47,093 nucleotides of DNA from Candidatus Rhodoferax bjergmarkensis (GTDB lineage: Bacteria; Pseudomonadota; Gammaproteobacteria; Burkholderiales; Burkholderiaceae_C). The translations under genes and the position numbers were made by a program. Location: contig JADJFX010000022.1 in NCBI GenBank assembly GCA_016708345.1, positions 1 through 47,093 of the forward strand, in the 5' to 3' direction. Each line of letters opens with the position of its first letter. The stretch's first letter is position 1. Below the pieces are notes generated by a model, which worked only from the letters and a program-made list of their open reading frames with translations, did no database searches and was not told the DNA's origin. Below are positions 35,964 through 45,439 of this stretch, in pieces.

Positions 35964-36389
35964 TTACAGTTTTTTAACAATCAATCGGCTGCCCTGAATT
36001 TCCACAATGGCATGCGGCCCTGGCGAGGGTGTCTCGCCCGCTGCCAGCAACACCTGCCAACTGGCACCGCGGTATTTCACCGTGCTGGTACCGTCTGCAG
36101 CCCATGCTTTCACCTGCACCGTTTCCCCCACATCCATGTTGACATCATGGTTGGCATTGGCCGGCGGGGCCGACGGTGTTTTTTGTTTGTAGCTGCGCCA
36201 GGCCACGACCGCTCCGCCGCCCACCACAGACGCTACCACCAGCTGCAGGCTCAAAGGCATGCCCGCATGGGCGGCAATGGCCCCGGCCGCCATCCCGATG
36301 GCCAGCATCAGCAGATAAAACGTCCCCGTCAGCAGTTCAACGGCGACCATCGCACCCGCAAGAACCCACCAGAGCGTCGATTCGGTCAT
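35964..36389 (-). CDS. NfeD-like membrane protein
   Basis: 141 aa. MTESTLWWVLAGAMVAVELL is followed by two more helices (FYLLMLAIGMAAGAIAAHAG and LQLVVASVVGGGAVVAWRSY) and a C-terminal OB-fold (VGETVQVKAWAADGTSTVKY, WQVLLAAGETPSPGPHAIVE). This is the short NfeD type that partners SPFH proteins; the gene is upstream of its partner in the same transcript. The start is at ATG 36389. Confidence 0.9.
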   Translation of the reverse strand: MTESTLWWVLAGAMVAVELLTGTFYLLMLAIGMAAGAIAAHAGMPLSLQLVVASVVGGGAVVAWRSYKQKTPSAPPANANHDVNMDVGETVQVKAWAADGTSTVKYRGASWQVLLAAGETPSPGPHAIVEIQGSRLIVKKL

Positions 36390-36518
36390 TTTGTTCCCTA
36401 TTTGTGATTCAGATGTGACATTTTCGGGCAAAAACTCCCGCGTGAAAGGTGGCTGACTTAATAAGTCCGTACACTTCGCGCCTGTTTTTCTAACTTTTTC
36501 GCGTGGCTGGAGTTCCCT

Positions 36519-38807
36519 ATGAAATTTCGTTTTCCCATTGTCATCATCGACGAGGATTTCCGCTCTGAAAACACCTCGGGTCTGGGAATCCGGGCGCTGG
36601 CCCAAGCCATAGAGTCGGAAGGCTTTGAGGTACTGGGCGTGACAAGTTATGGCGACTTGAGCCAGTTTGCCCAGCAGCAAAGTCGCGCCAGTGCGTTCAT
36701 CCTCTCGATTGACGACGAGGAGTTCACCCCCGGCCCGGATCTGGACCCCGCCGTGCTGAACCTGCGCCATTTCATTGAAGAGGTGCGGCGCAAAAACCTG
36801 GACGTGCCAATTTACGTGTACGGTGAAACCAAGACCTCGCGCCATATCCCCAACGACATCCTGCGTGAGCTGCATGGTTTCATTCACATGTTTGAAGACA
36901 CGCCGGAGTTTGTGTCACGCCACATCATTCGCGAAGCCAAAAGTTACCTTGAAGGTGTTCAACCACCGTTTTTCAAGGCTCTGCTGGATTACGCGGAAGA
37001 TGGGTCTTATTCGTGGCACTGCCCTGGCCACTCGGGCGGGGTCGCATTTTTAAAGAGCCCGGTGGGGCAGATGTTTCACCAATTTTTTGGTGAAAACATG
37101 CTGCGCGCCGACGTGTGCAATGCGGTGGAAGAGCTCGGCCAGTTGCTGGACCACACCGGCCCGGTCGCTGCGTCAGAGCGCAATGCCGCGCGCATTTTTA
37201 ATGCAGATCACTGCTTTTTTGTGACCAATGGCACCAGTACCAGCAACAAAATGGTGTGGCACCACACGGTGGCACCGAATGATGTGGTGGTGGTAGACCG
37301 CAACTGCCACAAGTCCAATCTGCACGCCATCATCATGACCGGGGCCATCCCCGTGTTTCTGAAGCCCACGCGCAACCACTTCGGCATCATTGGCCCCATT
37401 CCGAAAAGCGAGTTTGAGCAGGCCAACATCAAGGCCAAAATCCGCTCCAACCCCTTGGTCAAACAGCATCTGCCTGATGTGGATGTGGACAGCATCAAGC
37501 CCCGGGTGCTGACGTTGACGCAGTCCACTTATGACGGTGTCTTGTACAACACCGAAACCATCAAAAACATGCTCGATGGCTATGTGGAGAACATTCATTT
37601 TGACGAAGCGTGGCTGCCGCATGCCGCGTTTCACCCGTTCTATGGCTCTTACCATGCCATGGGCAAAAACCGGCCGCGTCCTAAACATGCCATGGTGTAC
37701 GCCACCCAGTCCATCCACAAGCTGCTGGCGGGTATCAGCCAGGCCAGCCATGTGCTGGTGCAGGATTCGCAAACCGTCAAACTGGACAAGCACCTCTTTA
37801 ACGAGGCGTTTTTAATGCACACCTCGACCTCGCCGCAGTACAGCATCATTGCCAGTTGCGACGTGGCGGCGGCCATGATGGAGCCACCCGGTGGCACCGC
37901 ACTGGTGGAAGAAAGCATTGCCGAAGCGCTCGATTTTCGCCGTGCCATGCGCAAGGTGGACAAGGAATACGGTGACGACTGGTGGTTCAAGGTGTGGGGG
38001 CCGGACAACTTGGTGGAGGAGGGCATTGGCCGCTCTGACGCATGGGTCATCAAGGGCGAGTCCGCCAAGGCCAAGGCGGGTGTGAACTGGCATGGTTTCG
38101 GCAAAATGGCGACCGGCTTCAACATGCTGGACCCGATCAAGTCCACCATCGTGACGCCGGGCATGGATTTGAACGGCAAGTTTGCCAAAACCGGCATACC
38201 GGCCAGCATCGTGACCAAGTTTCTGGCTGAGCACGGTGTGGTGGTCGAAAAAACCGGCCTGTACAGCTTTTTTATCATGTTCACCATCGGCATCACCAAG
38301 GGTCGCTGGAACAGCATGTTGACCGCACTGCAGCAGTTCAAGGACGACTATGCCAAAAACCAGCCCATGTGGCGCATCCTGCCCGAGTTCTGCCAGAAGT
38401 ACCCCAAGTACGAAAAAATGGGCTTGGCCGATTTGTGCCAGCACGTGCACCAGCTCTATGCCAAATACGACATTGCGCGCCTGACCACTGACATGTACCT
38501 GAGCGACCTGGAGCCGGCCATGAAACCCAGCGACGCCTACGCCCACATTGCGCTGCGCAAGACCGAACGGGTGGAGATCGACCAGCTGGAGGGCCGCATC
38601 ACCGTCGGGCTGGTGACGCCTTACCCACCGGGCATCCCGCTCTTGATCCCGGGTGAAGTGTTCAACAAGAAAATTGTGGATTACCTCAAGTTTGCCCGCG
38701 AGTTCAACACCCAATGCCCCGGTTTTGAAACCGATATTCACGGTTTGGTGGAAGAAGAAGGGGCCGATGGCCAAACACATTACTTCGCCGATTGCGTCAA
38801 GTTGTGA
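36519..38807 (+). CDS. PLP-dependent Orn/Lys/Arg decarboxylase (class I, AdiA-like)
   Basis: 762 aa, similar in length to inducible arginine decarboxylase. It has an N-terminal receiver-like wing (PIVIIDEDFRSENTSGLGIR) and a PLP core: SWHCPGHSGGVAFLKSPVGQ, VTNGTSTSNKMVWHHTVAPN, VVVDRNCHKSNLHAIIMTGA, HFDEAWLPHAAFHPFYGSYH and QSIHKLLAGISQASHVLVQD with the PLP Lys. The C-terminal domain contains VTPYPPGIPLLIPGE. It decarboxylates arginine, lysine or ornithine for acid resistance or polyamine supply; the substrate cannot be fixed from sequence by eye. The 160 bp upstream hold no gene. Confidence 0.93.
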   Translation: MKFRFPIVIIDEDFRSENTSGLGIRALAQAIESEGFEVLGVTSYGDLSQFAQQQSRASAFILSIDDEEFTPGPDLDPAVLNLRHFIEEVRRKNLDVPIYVYGETKTSRHIPNDILRELHGFIHMFEDTPEFVSRHIIREAKSYLEGVQPPFFKALLDYAEDGSYSWHCPGHSGGVAFLKSPVGQMFHQFFGENMLRADVCNAVEELGQLLDHTGPVAASERNAARIFNADHCFFVTNGTSTSNKMVWHHTVAPNDVVVVDRNCHKSNLHAIIMTGAIPVFLKPTRNHFGIIGPIPKSEFEQANIKAKIRSNPLVKQHLPDVDVDSIKPRVLTLTQSTYDGVLYNTETIKNMLDGYVENIHFDEAWLPHAAFHPFYGSYHAMGKNRPRPKHAMVYATQSIHKLLAGISQASHVLVQDSQTVKLDKHLFNEAFLMHTSTSPQYSIIASCDVAAAMMEPPGGTALVEESIAEALDFRRAMRKVDKEYGDDWWFKVWGPDNLVEEGIGRSDAWVIKGESAKAKAGVNWHGFGKMATGFNMLDPIKSTIVTPGMDLNGKFAKTGIPASIVTKFLAEHGVVVEKTGLYSFFIMFTIGITKGRWNSMLTALQQFKDDYAKNQPMWRILPEFCQKYPKYEKMGLADLCQHVHQLYAKYDIARLTTDMYLSDLEPAMKPSDAYAHIALRKTERVEIDQLEGRITVGLVTPYPPGIPLLIPGEVFNKKIVDYLKFAREFNTQCPGFETDIHGLVEEEGADGQTHYFADCVKL

Positions 38808-38968
38808 TTCTTGCCAGGTTGCCTTTGACGGGGATCAAACGTCATTCATTCTGCTCTTGAGAATTGCCTTGCTTACCCTTAACTCCGGTGTGTGGAACCT
38901 GCGGCCATGGGGGTTGTGGGGCCACCAAGTTGATGACTCATTCCGTCAATTCACTCAAGGAGCAAAAA

Positions 38969-39400
38969 ATGAACTCACTGATCAGCCGTGGCAACCTTTT
39001 TGACGATTTTTTCCGTGATGTAGCACCTGGCTTTTACGTCAAAGCCTTGCATGGCGACCCCTTGCCCAGTGCGGCCCAAATCAAGGTCGATGTGAAAGAG
39101 ACCGAAAAGGCCTACACCGTTCATGCCGAAGTGCCCGGTGTGCCCAAGGAAGACATTCATGTGTCGCTGGACGGCAGCATCGTGACGCTTCGGGCGGAAG
39201 TAAAACAGCACGACAGCACCGGCAAAGATGAAAAAGTGCTGCGCAGCGAACGCTATTTTGGTGCGGTGTCGCGCAGCTTCCAGTTGCCGGTGGACATTGA
39301 CGCCACGCAGGCCAAAGCCAAATACGACAACGGCGTGCTGACGCTCACCTTGCCGAAAAAGCTGGCTTCAGGCGGCACCCAGCGTTTGGCGATCGACTAA
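38969..39400 (+). CDS. Small heat shock protein, Hsp20 family
   Basis: 143 aa. Alpha-crystallin domain: IKVDVKETEKAYTVHAEVPG, VPKEDIHVSLDGSIVTLRAE, GAVSRSFQLPVDIDATQAKA, KYDNGVLTLTLPKK. The conserved A.Y.NGVL.L.LPK motif is present. ATP-independent holdase. Start at ATG 38969 with AAGGAG upstream. Its 3' end overlaps the miaA 3' end on the other strand by 33 nt. Confidence 0.95.
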   Translation: MNSLISRGNLFDDFFRDVAPGFYVKALHGDPLPSAAQIKVDVKETEKAYTVHAEVPGVPKEDIHVSLDGSIVTLRAEVKQHDSTGKDEKVLRSERYFGAVSRSFQLPVDIDATQAKAKYDNGVLTLTLPKKLASGGTQRLAID

Positions 39401-40444
39401 GGCCAGCACTTGCGTCTGCGCGTCAGGGGCATCACAGGCCACCACGTGGCGCTGGGGCATGGCGCGCAGCCAGGTGATCTGGCGCTTGGCCAGCTGGCGC
39501 GTGGCGGCAATGCCCTTGTCGCGCAGTTCATTCAAAGTGGCGGGGGCTCCGGCCTCCAGCGCGTCCAGGTAATCCCAAGCCTGACGATAGCCCACACAGC
39601 GCATCGAAGGCAGGTCGGGGTTCAGGTCGCCGCGCGCGCGCAGCGTTTTCACCTCGTCCAGAAAACCAGCGCTCAGCATGGCGTCAAAGCGATACGCGAT
39701 GCGCTGGTGCAGCCAAGCGCGGTCTTGCGGCTCCAGCGAAATCAGCAGCGTGTCAGGTTCTGAATTTTTAGCATCATTTATGCCTTCTGCGCACGTGGAA
39801 TCTGCGCGAGCAGCTATCAATTTTGTAGTGTGAAAGGACGATAGAGGCAGCCCCGACAGCCTAAAAACCTCCAGCGCGCGGGAGATGCGCTGGGAATCCT
39901 GCGGTTTGAGCCGTGCTGCCGTCACCGGGTCCACCAGCGCCAATTGGGCATGCAGGGCCGGCCAGCCGAGCTGCCGGGCCTCTTGCTCAATCACCGCGCG
40001 CGTGGCCGGGTCTGCCTTTGGCATGGGGTCCAGCCCGTCAAACAAGGCCTTGAAATACAGCATGGTGCCGCCCACCAGCAGCGGTAAACGCCCACGCCCC
40101 TTGATTTCGTCAATCAGTCGCGTGGCATCCTGCACAAACTCGGCGGCGCTGTAGGCTTGCAGCGGATCACGGATGTTGATCAGGTGGTGTGGGGCTGCGG
40201 CCAACTCGGCAGCCGTGGGTTTGGCGGTGCCAATGTCCATGCCCCGGTACACCAGCGCCGAATCCACGCTGATGATCTCCACTGCATGCGCTTGCGCAAT
40301 GGCCAGCGCAGCCGCCGTCTTGCCCGAAGCGGTGGGGCCCGCCAGCGCCAGATAGCGCAACGGGGGCGTGGTGGGGCGGGCAGGGCGGTAGTCCATCGGC
40401 TGATCGGGTGTCTTGGCCGGCTGGGAAGGCTGGGAAGGGGGCAT
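39368..40444 (-). CDS. miaA: tRNA dimethylallyltransferase
   Basis: 358 aa. Adds dimethylallyl to A37 of tRNAs reading U-starting codons. P-loop LALAGPTASGKTAAALAIAQ, SVDSALVYRGMDIGTAKPTA, LLVGGTMLYFKALFDGLDPM and SMRCVGYRQAWDYLDAL are canonical. Longer than usual: a dispersed repeat adds about 25 residues (TTKLIAARADSTCAEG, INDAKNSEP) between FRLSGLPLSSFH and TLLISLEPQDRAWLHQRIAY. The start ATG 40444 is head-to-head with xerD. Confidence 0.95.
   Translation of the reverse strand: MPPSQPSQPAKTPDQPMDYRPARPTTPPLRYLALAGPTASGKTAAALAIAQAHAVEIISVDSALVYRGMDIGTAKPTAAELAAAPHHLINIRDPLQAYSAAEFVQDATRLIDEIKGRGRLPLLVGGTMLYFKALFDGLDPMPKADPATRAVIEQEARQLGWPALHAQLALVDPVTAARLKPQDSQRISRALEVFRLSGLPLSSFHTTKLIAARADSTCAEGINDAKNSEPDTLLISLEPQDRAWLHQRIAYRFDAMLSAGFLDEVKTLRARGDLNPDLPSMRCVGYRQAWDYLDALEAGAPATLNELRDKGIAATRQLAKRQITWLRAMPQRHVVACDAPDAQTQVLALVDRQTLGAA
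39781..39833 (-). repeat. Dispersed ~50-bp repeat inserted in miaA
   Basis: Minus strand CACACTACAAAATTGATAGC then TGCTCGCGCAGATTCCACGT and GCGCAGAAGGC. It is the best-preserved copy with the one in cas6 (2981-3031): both hold ATTCCACGTGCGCA. It is translated LIAARADSTCAEG in MiaA. Confidence 0.8.
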
Positions 40445-40528
40445 GGCGCAAGGTTAGCAGAGATGCTGGACCGCAATACCATGAACTACCATGCGGCCTT
40501 GCCCTGTCAAACCGCCAAAGGATTTTTT

Positions 40529-41442
40529 GTGACCTCCGTCCCACCCCAAGGTGATGCCTTGATTGATGCTTTTATTGACGCCTTGTGGCTGGAAGAAGGC
40601 TTGGCCAAAAATACCCTCGCTGCCTACCGGCGTGACCTGACCCTGTATGCCGCTTGGTTGGCAGCGCGGGGCCGGCTGTTAACCGAAACCTCAGAAATCG
40701 ACCTGAACGCCTATTTTGGCGAGCAGCACGCTGCGACCAAGGCCACCACCGCCAACCGCCGACTCACCGTGTTCAAACGCTACTTTCTCTGGGCGCTGCG
40801 CGAGCGCATCATCACGGCTGACCCCACGCTCAAACTGCAGGCCGCCAAGCAGGGCCCTGCGGGTGCCCAAAACCTTGACCGAATCCCAAGTGGAGGCCTT
40901 GCTGTGGGTGCCTGATACCGACACCGCCCAAGGCGTGCGCGACCGAACCATGCTGGAGCTGATGTACGCCAGCGGATTGCGCGTGAGCGAGCTGTGACGC
41001 TCAAGGTGTTCAATGTGAGTTTGTCGGACAACGTGCTGCGGGTGTTCGGCAAGGGCAACAAGGAGCGGCTGGTGCCGTTTGGCGAAGTGGCCAGCGTCTG
41101 GCTTGCGCGTTACCTGAGCGAAGCACGGCCAGCGCTGCTGGCGGGCAAGCAGACCGAAGACCTGTTTGTCACCCACCGCGGCGTCCATGCGGGCACGGCC
41201 ATGAGCCGGGTCATGTTCTGGATGATTGTCAAAAACATGCGCGCAGCGCCGGCATCACCGTGCCGCTGTCGCCGCACACCCTGCGCCATGCCTTCGCCAC
41301 CCATTTACTTAACCATGGCGCTGATTTGCGGGCGGTGCAGATGCTGCTGGGGCATGCGGACATTTCCACCACCACCATTTACACCCACGTGGCGCGCGAG
41401 CGGCTCAAAGTTCTGCATGCACAGCACCATCCGCGGGGGTAG
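40529..41442 (+). CDS. xerD: Tyrosine recombinase XerD (or XerC), three frameshifts
   Basis: About 303 aa. Resolves chromosome dimers with its partner at dif. The N-terminal core-binding domain has LIDAFIDALWLEEGLAKNTL, AAYRRDLTLYAAWLAARG and TTANRRLTVFKRYFLWALRE. Breaks near 40860, 40996 and 41245 split the catalytic domain: RVPKTLTESQVEALLWVPDT, LELMYASGLRVSELVTL (Arg), VFGKGNKERLVPFGEVA, PHTLRHAFATHLLNHGADLR (His, Arg) and GHADISTTTIYTHVAR (His, Tyr). All catalytic residues are kept. The start GTG 40529 is a guess; ATG 40463 is possible. Confidence 0.9.
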
Positions 41443-41611
41443 CGGATGTTTTTGCACATGGTGCTAACCGATGGCAAAGGGTTCTGAGTGTTCCCTTTTG
41501 CTTGACGGTCTTGATTTCCAGATGCGAAAAATAAGGCGAATGCTTGGAGTTCCATCCTTATTGGTGCGCTACAGTGGCTGCTGTCTTTGAATCAATTTCT
41601 GGGGACTTTGC

Positions 41612-43463
41612 GTGGCATCTTTATTGATCGAGCTATTTGGTGTCATTGAGCATTTGGGGTCAGGAAACACGGGGGCTGCCGAGGCGGCCTGTCGGCGAAT
41701 CGTGGCGGATTTGCCCCAGCAAGCCAGTGCTTTGCACCAACAAGGGCGCGATCTTTTTCAGAGCGGACGATTTGCTCAGGGGTGTGAGCTGCTGCGCCAG
41801 GCGGTAGCCTGCCATCCAGAGGTCATCGGCTTTCACAAAACACTGGCCGAGGCATTGGAGATGCAAGGTCGGCGCATGGAAGCGCAGGCGGTGCGTGCAG
41901 ATATGCCTGCAGTGAGGCCCTTTCAGAGCCAGCTTTCGCCGATTCTTGAGTTGTTGCAAAGTGGGCGTTTGGCTGAGGCCGAACTCATTTGTCGCCGTGT
42001 GCTTGACAGTCTTCCCTTTCATTGCCGGGCCTATGGTTTGAATGAGTTGGGTTGCGAGGCGGTGCGCGGGGAGCGCTTGGTACAGGGTGTTGCATTTCTA
42101 AAGCAGGCTGTGGCCTTTCATCCTCAAATCACAAAGTTTCATGAGAACTTGGCGATTGCGTTGGATTTACAAGGGCAGAAGTTGGAAGCGCAGGCTGTTC
42201 GAACCGCCTTGACGTCTGCCCCGAATTTCACCACGACGGCTCGAATGATGAGTGACCTTGGATCGTGGGGTAAAGCGAGTGGCTACGAGATTCGCGAGAT
42301 TGCGCCCTGAAACCGTTCCAGGTTCCTGTTTCGGCCATAACACTAGGCCCCAGTTTTCAGAAATGGCTCAGCTGGTGGCAGATGACAGCAGTAAGCCGGC
42401 CTGGGCCGTTTGCGCTGAGGATATGCGGCTCATTTTTTGGCGTGATGCGCCAACGCCCAAGCTCCCCAATGGCAGCGAAATACCTTTTCCACTCTCGCGC
42501 AACAACGACATGATCTGGGATCCTGAGTGGCTTCGTTTTTACCCGTTTTTGCGAGATGTTGCACCCGATGGCAGCCAATGCACGGTCGATGCAACACCAT
42601 TTGTTGCAGGCCGTCAGCGCATCAAGAAAGAGAGTGCTTTTTCTTGGTGGCAATAGCGTATACGCCCATTGGATGGCCGATACTTTGCCACTGCTGCAGG
42701 CGATTCAATTGGCTGGTTTGCCGCAGGATTTGCCGATCGTAACGATCCAGCTGCGTGACTGGCAAAGAGACACGCTGGCTTGCCTTGGTTTTCCGGCTGA
42801 ACGCATTATTGAACTCGATGCATCGTCTCCTTCGCCCTGCTGTTCAATCATTGAATTTGACAAAGTCTGGATGGCGGATGGTTTTGCCATGCACCAGCGC
42901 TTTGACTATCTCCGCTCCACCTTTGCGAGTGTCGAGAGCCCCACAAGCTGGATGAAAAGGCAAACAACAGTCGCGGGTTTATGTCACCCGCCCACCTGAA
43001 ATCTTGGCTCTAACCGCGTGAGCAATGACGCGGAAATCTGTTCCTTTTTAGAGGCGCGTGGATTCAAGGTTGTATGGCGAGAGGATGAACACACGGGAAA
43101 AAGCAGAACTATTTGGCAACGCCGACATTGTTGTGTGTGCCCCCTGGGTCAAAACTTTTAATTACTTTGCTTCGGCCGCCTGAGTGCGTCATGGTCAATA
43201 TGTGGCCGATCTGGCTGGCAGAGTCACCTCACTGGACCGAGATGAAACTTTCACATCGTTACAGCGCGCCATTTCTGGACGAGACTGTCTTTTGTGTGGT
43301 CAGCCCATAGAGGAATTGTGGGTCAAACCATGGAAGATCCTGCGTTTTATCCCATTGAGCTGATGGAAGAAGCGCTTGAACAAGCAGAAGATAAATTACA
43401 AAGGATGGCACGCGCATCAATTTCAAGGTCGAAACTATTCACAAAGAGGAACCAATATGCTGA
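41612..43463 (+). CDS. TPR-glycosyltransferase family 61 fusion, frameshifted
   Basis: The N-terminal 220 residues are tetratricopeptide-like: GNTGAAEAACRRIVADLPQQ, LFQSGRFAQGCELLRQAVAC, LQSGRLAEAELICRRVLDSL, LVQGVAFLKQAVAFHPQITK. A one-base break near 42310 (IREIAPETVPG) leads to a GT61/DUF563 domain: LSRNNDMIWDPEWLRFYPFL, FLGGNSVYAHWMADTLPLLQ and IVTIQLRDWQRDTLACLGFP, then SNDAEICSFLEARGFKVVWR and ELFGNADIVVCA. A coiled C-terminus ends near 43463, overlapping the next start. Breaks also near 42600, 42960, 43090, 43170 and 43300. Probably a surface polysaccharide glycosyltransferase; the acceptor is unknown. Confidence 0.75.
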
Positions 43464-44300
43464 GCGTCGGAGTGGTGGGTGCCAGTGGGTTGATTGATCG
43501 AGCGGTGGTTCAGAGCATGCGACTGCGTGGCTGGACGGTTCGCAGTTTTGGTCGGCGCAATGCAGATGTCACCGTTGATCTGGATGATCTGGAATCGATT
43601 GCGCAAGCGCAATTTGGCTGGATGCCTTGGTCCATTGCGCAGGCCCGACTGACGAGGATTTTGTAGCCAATTCGTCCAGGCGTTTCGCCGCTGCACGGTG
43701 AATCTGGAGGCGCTTCCTGGAGCGGGCCTTGCTGGCTGGTGTCCATCGATTCACCTACATTTCGACCGCTCACGTCTACGGTGAGATGGTGGGCGAGGTG
43801 AGTGAATGCGTCGCTTACTGGGACCGGTGTCCAATGCCATTGGTCACTTTGCTGCCGAGCGTGTGATGGCCTGCATGTGCGGAGCCCGTCAGCGCCCATG
43901 CCTTGTTCTGCGCCTAATGCGGTTTTTTGGCATGCCTGATCTGACATCATTCAGGCGCTGGCAATTGATTCTTTTTCGTTTCACGGGCCGCCGTTGAGAC
44001 AGGGAAAATCGTGCTGAAAAACGTCCGGGTGTGCAACGGCAAATTTCGTGGCCTCCCCACAATTAGGGGGAAAAAGATTTGCACTTTTTGGCCCGGGAAA
44101 GACGACCACCGCGCTTTACCTTGCTCAATCCGGTCGGAAAACCACCAGTCTATTGTCGACTTTGCGCGGCAGGTTGCCGACGTTGCGGGTAAGGTGTTGC
44201 AACGCCCCATTCATCTTGAGGGCTCCGCTGCCCCTCAGCCCAGTGATCCTGGCTGCAGCATCTGTGGTTTTGCTCGCCTGAGTGTGGTTCCGTTCGGCCT
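43457..44300 (+). CDS. NAD-dependent epimerase/dehydratase, heavily frameshifted, end uncertain
   Basis: It begins MLSVGVVGASGLIDRAVVQS, a Rossmann G-x2-G-x2-G-like opening with SMRLRGWTVRSFGRRNADVT. Other frames continue with HRFTYISTAHVYGEM (the STxxVYG strand of extended SDRs) and, near the end, ENHQSIVDFARQVADVAGKV plus LQRPIHLEGS. At least five breaks. About 280 aa. NDP-sugar or polysaccharide-precursor modification is the likely role from context. The end near 44300 is approximate. The 156 bases after it hold only an unassigned stretch. Confidence 0.65.
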
Positions 44301-44456
44301 GAACCTTAGAGTTTGGATGCTTTTGTCCGACAGTTCATCGTATTGCTCTCCCAATCTCCAGGAGGTGATAGAGCCGAATTTTCCTCAAGTTAAACCTCCT
44401 CGCGAGAGGGGAGAATTAAGTCTTCACAATACTTGCCAATAAAGAAGGTGGTCATC

Positions 44457-45410
44457 ATGGAACTTGGTCAATTGGATTTTTCGAAGAAGGTTTTTACCAT
44501 CCGCAAAATGGCACTGCTGCCAGTCCGGCGGACTTACTTCCGGTCACTTTGAAATTCGCCTGACCAACCCCTGCAACCATCGCTGTTCCTTCTTTTATGC
44601 CGAAACATTATGCGGCCGATCGATCTTCCTCCCCACAGACCTGCTGAAGCGTCTCGACCGAGATGAAGGGCTGGGGAAAACCAAAGCGGTGAGTTTTACC
44701 CTGGCGGCGGTGAGCCGATGCTTGCATAGGGATCACAGTGCATCATTCAACACGCCCGTTCTATTGGTCTGGATATCAGCCTGACTACCCCAATGGCTCG
44801 CCATTACGCCCGGAAATGTGGAAGACCGGTTCGCAATCCCGACCCGGATACGGGTGTCGATGGCGGGTGGCGTGCCAACTTCATACAACCAAGTTGCAAA
44901 ACCCCGATCATTTCAAAAGGTGGTAAACAACTTGGCGCGCTGAGTGAGACCCGTGAGCGCACGGGCTTGCCGCTGAACATCAGGGTGCGAATGGCACCGG
45001 AAAATATTGCAACAGTTCGTGGGTTGGCGACGGTTTCGGCCAATGCCGGGTTGACTACCTCGGAACCAGCACCGTTCAGTTTACGATACGATGACGGCGC
45101 CTTTGGAATTCACCTGAGACGCGGGCGGAATTTGATGTTTGCAAAGAGATTTTGGCAACAGGTTCAGCCAAGTTTCAGCCTGAATATGTCTGGTACCAGC
45201 ATATTGACGTGGCGCAGTCACCGCAGCGCGCATTACTTCGTGATCGCCATTCAGGCTGAAGGCGATGTTTGTTACTAAAATGCTCGCGGTGCCGAAAAAT
45301 TTTCCATCCAGCAATATCAACAAAAACACCGCTTAAGAAAAGAGGTGGGACGGCCAAAAACCAAGGAAATTGAAGCTGGTGCCGCCCCTATAACTGCAGT
45401 CTGTACTGCA
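44457..45410 (+). CDS. Radical SAM protein, heavily frameshifted
   Basis: It begins MELGQLDFSKKVF with AAGAAGG upstream. A second frame has IRLTNPCNHRCSFFYAETLC, close to the radical SAM cluster CxxxCxxC (CNHRCSFC) but the third Cys is read as Phe (TTT). Later pieces KAVSFTLAAV (from GGGEP-type motif), DRFAIPTWIRV-like, ETRERTGLPLNIRVRMAPEN and GLATVSANAGLTT fit the radical SAM barrel. A C-terminal frame gives YNCSLYCKHIPGDPAVAG, perhaps an auxiliary cluster. About 310 aa. Substrate unknown; probably acts in the polysaccharide cluster. Confidence 0.6.
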
Positions 45411-45439
45411 AGCATATTCCAGGTGATCCCGCGGTTGCG

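Noticed and set aside
37812..38780. 322-codon minus-strand ORF opposite the decarboxylase gene
   Set aside because: Shadow; the plus strand is a complete PLP decarboxylase.
41660..42022. Minus-strand ORF within the TPR gene
   Set aside because: Antisense shadow without domain motifs.
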